Shown here in pieces: positions 38,676 through 43,755 of a DNA stretch of 43,755 bases (position 1 is its first letter; the number at the start of each line of letters is the position of its first letter). Both the position numbers and the translations under genes were made by a program. The notes under the pieces were generated by a model, which was not told the origin of the DNA, did no database searches, and was given only the letters and a program-made list of their open reading frames with translations. Source of the DNA: Actinomycetota bacterium (GTDB taxonomy: Bacteria > Actinomycetota > Actinomycetes > Streptosporangiales > Streptosporangiaceae); contig JAJPIV010000026.1 in assembly GCA_021324595.1 (NCBI GenBank), positions 1-43,755 of the forward strand, in the 5' to 3' direction.

Positions 38676-39323
38676 TCAGCCGGCCTGAGCCGCCTCGGCC
38701 ATCCAGATCACATCGCTAGCCCGGGCCTGGCTCACCCCCAGGCACCGGGCGATCGCGCCGACCGCGGCGCGCTCGGGCTCACCGAGCCGCCCGCCGTCCA
38801 GGCCGACCTGGACGACCGAGGCGAGGAACCACTCCCTGGCGTGCTCCTCGAGCTGCAGCGCGAGCCGCTCGATCACCAGGCCGCCCGGCTCGCTGCCCGG
38901 CCGCGCGACCGGGTCGCCGGCCGCGGCGAGGTCGCGGGCCAGGCTGTCCTCGCCGTACCCAGCCACGCCCGACCGCCTGATCAGATCCACGGCCCGCCGC
39001 CGGGTCGCCGGGCTCGGCGGGCGAGCGGCGGCGCAGCCCGCCCGCAGGACGGCCAGGACCGCAGCCTTCGTGCCCGCGGCCAGCGCCGCGCGCATCTGCG
39101 CGACCGTCGGGACGGCGAGGAGCTCGACGCGGTAGCAGGTCTGGCAGACCGTGCAGGCCAGGTGCTCGGCGGCAGCTCCGGCGGGGACCAGCGGCACGCC
39201 GAGCAGGTGCATCCACCGCCGCCCCGCCCGCCGCCAGATCGCGCGATCGCCGCCGCAGCGCTCGCAGTGCGCGACCCCGCGACCCACCGTCCGGTAGAGC
39301 GTCCTCCAGCCGACCAGGCTCAT
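38676..39323 (-). CDS. TerB-like protein with N-terminal zinc ribbon
   Basis: A protein of 215 residues. The N-terminal zinc ribbon CERCG (Cys20, Cys23) and CTVCQTC (Cys57, Cys60, Cys63) is followed by a TerB-type all-helical region (WFLASVVQVGLDGGRLGEPERAAVGAIARCLGV). Proteins of this form are widespread in actinobacteria near recO; tellurite resistance is not shown for them. ATG 39323 has GGAGG 5 nt upstream. It lies 100 nt before recO and 188 nt after era. Confidence 0.8.
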   Translation of the reverse strand: MSLVGWRTLYRTVGRGVAHCERCGGDRAIWRRAGRRWMHLLGVPLVPAGAAAEHLACTVCQTCYRVELLAVPTVAQMRAALAAGTKAAVLAVLRAGCAAARPPSPATRRRAVDLIRRSGVAGYGEDSLARDLAAAGDPVARPGSEPGGLVIERLALQLEEHAREWFLASVVQVGLDGGRLGEPERAAVGAIARCLGVSQARASDVIWMAEAAQAG

Positions 39324-39510
39324 CGTTGCCTCCAACCCGCCTGCAGATGGCGAGCAGCCCCCGGGCGCTCACACGCCAGCGGCCCGATCATCACACGAAC
39401 CCGGCCGTCAGGCGAGCAGTTCAGGAGAACATCTGCCTGTCGCCAGCAATCGTGCGCATCGCCATGACCTGCGGATTCGCCCCGGCGGGCCGGCCGGGCG
39501 CGCGCTCCGG

Positions 39511-40452
39511 TCAGTCGTAGAACCCCAGCCTGCGGAGCTGCCGCGGATCCCGCTGCCAGTCCCTGGCCACCTTCACCCTCAGGTCGAGGAAGACCCGGCT
39601 GCCGAGCAGCGCCTCGATCTGGCGCCTGGCCCGCGAGCCGACCTCGCGGAGCCGCGAGCCCTCGGAGCCGATCACGATCGCCTTCTGGCTGGGCCGCTCG
39701 ACGTACATCACCGCGTGTACGTCGATCAGGTCCGCACGGCCTTGCCTCGGTGCCATCTCCTCGACCACCACGGCGACCGAGTGCGGCAGCTCATCGCGCA
39801 AGTCCTCCAGGATCGCCCCCCGGATCAGCTCGGCGACCAGGTGCTGCTCGGGCTCGTCGGTGAGCTCCCCGTCCGGGTAGAGCGGGCGGCCCGGCGGCAG
39901 GTGGCCGATCAGCACCGCGGCGAGCACATCGAGCTGGAACCCGGTGACGGCGGAGACCGGCACGATGTCGGCCCAGTCCCCCAACGCGGCGACCGCGGCA
40001 AGCTGGCGCGCCACCCGCTCCCGGGGCGCCTGGTCGGCCTTGGTCACGATCGCCACGACCGGCGTCCCGGCCTGCCGGGACAGCTCGGCGGCCAGGTGCG
40101 TGTCACCCGGCCCGACTCGCTCGGAGGCGGGGACGCAGAAGCCGATCACGTCGACTTCGGCCAGGGTGGACCGGGCGAGGCTATCCAGGCGCTCGCCGAG
40201 CAACGTCCTGGGGCGATGGAGCCCGGGAGTGTCGAGGATCACAAGCTCGGCGTGGTCCCGCCGGACGATCCCCCGGATGACGCCTCGCGTGGTCTGCGGC
40301 CGGCTGCTGGTGATCGCCACCTTCGCGCCGACGAGCGCATTCATCAGGGTCGACTTGCCGACGTTGGGCCTGCCGACGAAGCAGGCGAACCCGGCCACGG
40401 ACTGCTCGCCGGCATCCGGCTCGGCGCCGGGGCGGCCCGACGGCTCGTTCAC
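39511..40452 (-). CDS. era: GTPase Era
   Basis: A protein of 313 residues. G1 is GRPNVGKS (27-34), G3 DTPG, G4 TKAD and G5 SAVTG. The C-terminal KH domain includes AIVIGSEGSRLREVGSRARRQIE. Era binds 16S rRNA during small-subunit assembly. GTG 40452 is used; its GGGAG is further upstream than usual. It follows the cytidine-deaminase-like gene by 90 nt, the normal order in actinobacteria. Confidence 0.97.
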   Translation of the reverse strand: MNEPSGRPGAEPDAGEQSVAGFACFVGRPNVGKSTLMNALVGAKVAITSSRPQTTRGVIRGIVRRDHAELVILDTPGLHRPRTLLGERLDSLARSTLAEVDVIGFCVPASERVGPGDTHLAAELSRQAGTPVVAIVTKADQAPRERVARQLAAVAALGDWADIVPVSAVTGFQLDVLAAVLIGHLPPGRPLYPDGELTDEPEQHLVAELIRGAILEDLRDELPHSVAVVVEEMAPRQGRADLIDVHAVMYVERPSQKAIVIGSEGSRLREVGSRARRQIEALLGSRVFLDLRVKVARDWQRDPRQLRRLGFYD

Positions 40453-40542
40453 GCTCGCGATTGTCTCCCAGTCGGCGGCCCGGACCGCGCCGGACCCGGC
40501 AGCAGGCGCCCCAGGAGCGCGGCGGCGGTCAAGCGGCTGCGT

Positions 40543-40890
40543 TCACGGAGCGTAGATGTGGCGGACGGCTCCGTCGGAGCCGGCGTGGATGATCAGCGCA
40601 CCCGGGCCTGCGTCGCGCACCGTGGCGATGTCGGCGGGGCCCGGCGGCTGCCCGTCGCTGACCATGGCTGCGGCCTCGAGCGACGACGCGCCGCTGGAGA
40701 CCGCCATCGCGACCGCCAGCGCCAGCGCGGACAGCTGGAGCGAGGGCAGCGCGACCGTGGCGGCGGCGTAGGTGCGGCCAGTCTCATCCCTGACGGCAGC
40801 ACCCTCGGCGGAGCCGACGCGAGCCCGGGCGGCCCGGGCCAGCGTGATGATCTTCTCGTCCTCGGGCCCGAGGTCATGAGCCTCGTTCAC
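40543..40890 (-). CDS. Cytidine deaminase-like protein lacking the zinc site
   Basis: A protein of 115 residues starting MNEAHDLGPEDEKIITLARAA. The body EGAAVRDETGRTYAAATVAL follows the cytidine-deaminase fold, but the HAE zinc/catalytic motif is replaced (LQLSALALAVAMAV) and there is no PCxxC motif. The protein contains no cysteine at all. It cannot use the standard deaminase mechanism. Close relatives with the same gene order between the CBS protein and era are annotated as cytidine deaminase in streptomycetes. GTG 40890 is chosen; ATG 40917 would overlap the upstream gene by 17 nt. Confidence 0.8.
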   Translation of the reverse strand: MNEAHDLGPEDEKIITLARAARARVGSAEGAAVRDETGRTYAAATVALPSLQLSALALAVAMAVSSGASSLEAAAMVSDGQPPGPADIATVRDAGPGALIIHAGSDGAVRHIYAP

Positions 40891-40900
40891 CGCACTGAGC

Positions 40901-42286
40901 TTACTGGCGCGGGCCATCCGGCGGGGGCTGCGGGCGTGCGCCGGGCGGCCGGCTCCCGCCAGGCACCGCGTCCCCGGGCGGCCCCGCCCCGCCGGGCGGG
41001 CCCGCTTCGGCGGCCGGGGCTGCCGGTTCCCCGTCGGCACCGACCCGCTGGACGGTGACCGTCCCGATCCGGTTGCGCCGCCCTGCCAGGCTCTCGGCGG
41101 TCAGCCGCAGCCCGGCCACCACGGCCGTCGATCCCGCGATCGGCACCCGGCCGAGTCTTTGGGCCAGCAGCCCTCCCACGGTCTCCACGTCCTCGGCCTC
41201 GATCCGCACGCCGAACAGCTCGGCCAGCTCATCCACCGGCAAGCGCGCGGTGACGCGGGCCAGGCCCTCGCCGAGCCACTCCACGGCCGGCACGCCGCGG
41301 TCGTATTCGTCGGCGATCTCCCCCACGATCTCCTCGATGATGTCCTCGATCGTGACGAGCCCCGCCGTACCCCCGTACTCGTCGATCACGATGGCAAGGT
41401 GGATCTGCCTGGCCTGCATCTCCCGGAGCAGGTCATCGATCGGCTTGGAGTCGGGCACGAATGTCGCCGGGCGCATCACCGTGGTGACGGGCTGGGTCTC
41501 CATGCTGCCGGGATCCTCGTAGACCCGGGCCACGATGTCCTTCAGGTAGGCGATGCCGATCACGTCGTCCAGGTTCTCCCCCACCACGGGAATCCTCGAG
41601 AAGCCGCTGCGCAGCGCGAGCGACAGCGCCTGCCGAAGGCTCTTGCCGCCTTCCGCGAACACCACGTCCGTGCGCGTCACCATCACCTCGCGGGCGATCG
41701 TCTTGCCGAACTCGAACACCGAGTGGATCATGGCCCGTTCCCCCGGCTCGATGACCCGCCGGCGCTCCAGCAGATCGACCAGGCCCCGGATGTCCTCCTC
41801 CTCTCCCGATGGCCCGGACGGCACCCGCCCCCGGCCCAGCACGCGCCCGGCGCCGAGCAGCATGCCGGGCAGCGGCCCCAGGAGCCGCACGACCGGATGC
41901 ATGACCGAGGCGGCGCCTCGGGCCACGCTCGCGGCATGCTGACGCCCCAGGGCGCGCGGGACGATCCCGGCGGCCAGGTAGATGGTCACGGTCATGACGA
42001 GGGCGGCGATCAGGTACGCGCGCCAGCCCGGGCCGAGCCAGCTCCGCAGCGCCGCCGTCACCAGGACGGTCGCCGCCAGCTCGGCCGCGACCCTGGCCAG
42101 CAGCAGCACGGCCACGTACTCGGGCACCTCGGCGAGGGCCTCCTGCAGGGAGGCCGACGCCTCGTGCCCGGGAGCCGGCAGTTCCCTGGCGCCCGCGCGG
42201 GAGACCCGCAGGAGCGCGGTGTCCGCGCTCGCGCACCAGCCCGCGATCAGCACGAGCGCCGCCGCCGCGACGATCAGCCACCCCAT
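40901..42286 (-). CDS. CNNM/CorC-type membrane protein with CBS domains
   Basis: A protein of 461 residues. The N-terminal DUF21 (CNNM) transmembrane domain has about four hydrophobic segments (residues 1-17 and several between 60 and 145). A CBS pair (VMVTRTDVVFAEGG; TVMRPATFVPDSKPI) and VIDEYGGTAGLVTIEDIIEEIVGEI follow. A CorC_HlyC domain and a Pro/Gly-rich tail close it. Relatives are annotated as hemolysin or as magnesium/cobalt efflux proteins; transport is more likely than toxin activity. ATG 42286 is 9 nt after the ybeY stop. Confidence 0.92.
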   Translation of the reverse strand: MGWLIVAAAALVLIAGWCASADTALLRVSRAGARELPAPGHEASASLQEALAEVPEYVAVLLLARVAAELAATVLVTAALRSWLGPGWRAYLIAALVMTVTIYLAAGIVPRALGRQHAASVARGAASVMHPVVRLLGPLPGMLLGAGRVLGRGRVPSGPSGEEEDIRGLVDLLERRRVIEPGERAMIHSVFEFGKTIAREVMVTRTDVVFAEGGKSLRQALSLALRSGFSRIPVVGENLDDVIGIAYLKDIVARVYEDPGSMETQPVTTVMRPATFVPDSKPIDDLLREMQARQIHLAIVIDEYGGTAGLVTIEDIIEEIVGEIADEYDRGVPAVEWLGEGLARVTARLPVDELAELFGVRIEAEDVETVGGLLAQRLGRVPIAGSTAVVAGLRLTAESLAGRRNRIGTVTVQRVGADGEPAAPAAEAGPPGGAGPPGDAVPGGSRPPGARPQPPPDGPRQ

Positions 42287-42295
42287 GGCCCGGGC

Positions 42296-42997
42296 CTAGC
42301 CGGCGGGCGGGCCCGCGTCCGCCTCCGGCCCGCCCGCCTGGTCGTCCGGGACGGGGCCCGCGGCGCCGGGGGGAACGGCCCGGCCATCGCCGGCCGTGAC
42401 GTCCGGCGGCCCGCCGGCCCCGGGGGCCTGCCCGGATCGGCCAGCCCCGCCGGGCCGGTCGCGCGGCAATCCGCCGGCCCCGCGCCGCACGTCGGTGCCC
42501 GCCGCGCCGGCCGGGCGCCCGCGCGCGGCCCGCCAGGAGGCGAGGAGCCGGTCCTGCAGGCCGAACATCCTCGCGAGCTCCTCGGGCTCGGCGTGGTCGT
42601 ACCCGAGTAGGTGCAGGATGCCGTGGGTGCAGAGCAGGTCGAGCTCGTCCTGGAGGCCGTGACGGGCGCGGCGGGCCTGAGCCGCGGCCACCTGAGGGCA
42701 GATCACGACGTCCCCGAGGATGCTCGGCGGGCCGGAGGAATCCGCGGGCGCCTCCGCCTGCGTGCCTCCCGGGTGGGGCGCCCGCAGCTCGTCCATGGGG
42801 AACGCGAGCACGTCGGTCGGCCCCTCCTCGTCCATCCACTCCTCATGGAGCCTGGCCATGGCGGGCTCATCGACCAGCAGCACCGACAGCTCCGCGAGCG
42901 AATGCACCCCCAGATCGTCGAGCACGTACCTGGCCAGGCGGGACAGTCCCGCCTCGTCCACGGCCACCCCGGACTCATTGACGACCTCGACGCTCAT
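42296..42997 (-). CDS. ybeY: Endoribonuclease YbeY
   Basis: A protein of 233 residues. The zinc site HGILHLLGYDH supplies three His ligands, and LHEEWMDEEGPTDVLAFPMDE is the family N-terminal motif. YbeY matures 16S rRNA 3' ends and joins ribosome quality control. The core ends near residue 165, and about 68 residues of Gly/Pro/Ala-rich tail follow (TDVRRGAGGL onwards), longer than usual. ATG 42997 is the start before VEVVNESG. It sits 52 nt after phoH. Confidence 0.95.
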   Translation of the reverse strand: MSVEVVNESGVAVDEAGLSRLARYVLDDLGVHSLAELSVLLVDEPAMARLHEEWMDEEGPTDVLAFPMDELRAPHPGGTQAEAPADSSGPPSILGDVVICPQVAAAQARRARHGLQDELDLLCTHGILHLLGYDHAEPEELARMFGLQDRLLASWRAARGRPAGAAGTDVRRGAGGLPRDRPGGAGRSGQAPGAGGPPDVTAGDGRAVPPGAAGPVPDDQAGGPEADAGPPAG

Positions 42998-43049
42998 GCC
43001 GCCCCGCCGGGCTCGTCCGCCATCCCGCGCGTCACCCGCGCCGCCCCGC

Positions 43050-43755
43050 TCACCGGTTCCGGCCGCCCTCGCGCCTGGCCCGTCCGCCGGGCAGCCCGGT
43101 CGCCGCGCGGGCCGCGTCATAGCGCGCGTAGGCGTCCACAATCCTCGCGACCAGCTTGTGGCGGACCACGTCGTGCGCGGTGAGCTTGCAGAAGTAGACG
43201 TCGGGCACGTCCTGAAGCACCTCCTGGACCACCCGCAGCCCGCTGACCTGCCCGGCAGGCAGGTCCACCTGGGTCACGTCACCGGTCACGACGACCCGGG
43301 AGCCGAACCCCAGCCTGGTGAGGAACATCTTCATCTGCTCGGGCGAGGTGTTCTGTGCCTCGTCCAGGATGATGAACGAGTCGTTCAGGGACCGGCCGCG
43401 CATGTAGGCCAGCGGCGCGATCTCGATCGTGCCGGCGGCGAGCAGCCGCGGGATCGAGTCCGGATCGACCATGTCGTGCAGGGCGTCGTAGAGCGGCCGC
43501 AGGTACGGGTCGATCTTCTCGTAGAGCGTGCCGGGCAGGAAGCCGAGCCGCTCGCCCGCCTCCACGGCCGGCCGGGTCAGGATGATCCGGTTGACCTCCT
43601 TGGCCTGCAGGGCCTTCACCGCCTTGGCCATCGCCAGGTAGGTCTTCCCCGTCCCGGCCGGGCCGATCGCGAACACGATCGTGTGAGTGTCGATCGCGTC
43701 CACGTAGCGCTTCTGGTTCAGCGTCTTGGGCCGGATCGTGCGGCCGCGCGCGGAC
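43050..43755 (-). CDS. phoH: PhoH family protein (YbeZ-like), C-terminal part
   Basis: This is the C-terminal ~234 residues of a PhoH ATPase; the start lies beyond the right edge. The frame enters as [20 protein letters not shown], followed by Walker A GPAGTGKT, the [18 protein letters not shown] motif and Walker [10 protein letters not shown]. The family links RNA metabolism and ribosome maturation with YbeY. It is first in the chain phoH-ybeY-CBS protein-deaminase-like-era. The tail after YARYDAARA is Gly/Arg-rich and poorly conserved. Confidence 0.95.
   Translation of the reverse strand, partial: SARGRTIRPKTLNQKRYVDAIDTHTIVFAIGPAGTGKTYLAMAKAVKALQAKEVNRIILTRPAVEAGERLGFLPGTLYEKIDPYLRPLYDALHDMVDPDSIPRLLAAGTIEIAPLAYMRGRSLNDSFIILDEAQNTSPEQMKMFLTRLGFGSRVVVTGDVTQVDLPAGQVSGLRVVQEVLQDVPDVYFCKLTAHDVVRHKLVARIVDAYARYDAARAATGLPGGRARREGGRNR

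Overview
This is a chromosomal housekeeping segment of a very GC-rich actinomycete (Actinomycetota). I base that on the strong G/C bias at third codon positions, the frequent GTG starts with GGAGG-type ribosome binding sites, and the gene order. The stretches mltG-ruvX-alaS, relA-apt-secF-secD-yajC-ruvB-ruvA-ruvC and phoH-ybeY-CBS protein-cytidine-deaminase-like-era follow the streptomycete/streptosporangial pattern. Family or genus cannot be fixed from the sequence alone. I see no rRNA, tRNA, CRISPR array or intact mobile element.

Layout. Positions 1-7825 (minus strand) read aspS, rarA, a DUF948-type and a DUF6167-type small membrane protein, alaS, ruvX and the 5' part of mltG, which runs off the left edge. 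Positions 8008-11033 hold a metallo-beta-lactamase-fold hydrolase (minus), diverging from a membrane-anchored cyclophilin and a DUF349 coiled-coil protein (plus). Positions 11034-11951 are non-coding and hold decayed sequence: an inverted pair of diverged ~130-bp copies around a frame-broken coiled-coil gene. Positions 11952-18980 (minus) are yajC-secD-secF-apt-relA with a recognisable promoter in front of yajC. Positions 19193-21509 are ruvC-ruvA-ruvB with 4-nt overlaps and a perfect actinobacterial LexA box.

Positions 21655-26165 break the usual ruvC-yebC linkage. They contain an alkyldihydroxyacetonephosphate-synthase-like flavoprotein (plus), a 1.5-kb graveyard (truncated IS3 orfA, HicB-like remnant, DUF6879-like remnant) and an Eis-type acetyltransferase. 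Then come yebC and pdxT (minus; pdxS is not adjacent) and a plus-strand glycogen-debranching-type glycosidase. Positions 30118-34109 are ppdK-dgt (minus, overlapping). Positions 34505-36961 hold a VOC protein, glyS and a DUF6703-type membrane protein. Positions 37008-39323 are TerB-like, recO and uppS. Positions 39511-43755 are phoH (partial), ybeY, a CNNM/CBS membrane protein, a catalytically dead cytidine-deaminase-like protein and era.

Themes: translation (alaS, aspS, glyS, era, ybeY), DNA repair (ruvX, rarA, ruvABC, recO), protein export (yajC/secD/secF), nucleotide and stringent metabolism (apt, relA, dgt) and cell-envelope precursors (uppS, mltG). The less ordinary signals are the two degraded islands, several in-frame or intergenic tandem repeats (mltG, secD, apt-relA spacer), the LexA box and the deaminase-like pseudoenzyme. 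I do not see a convincing new multi-gene system; the best leads are the degenerate islands and the pseudoenzyme.
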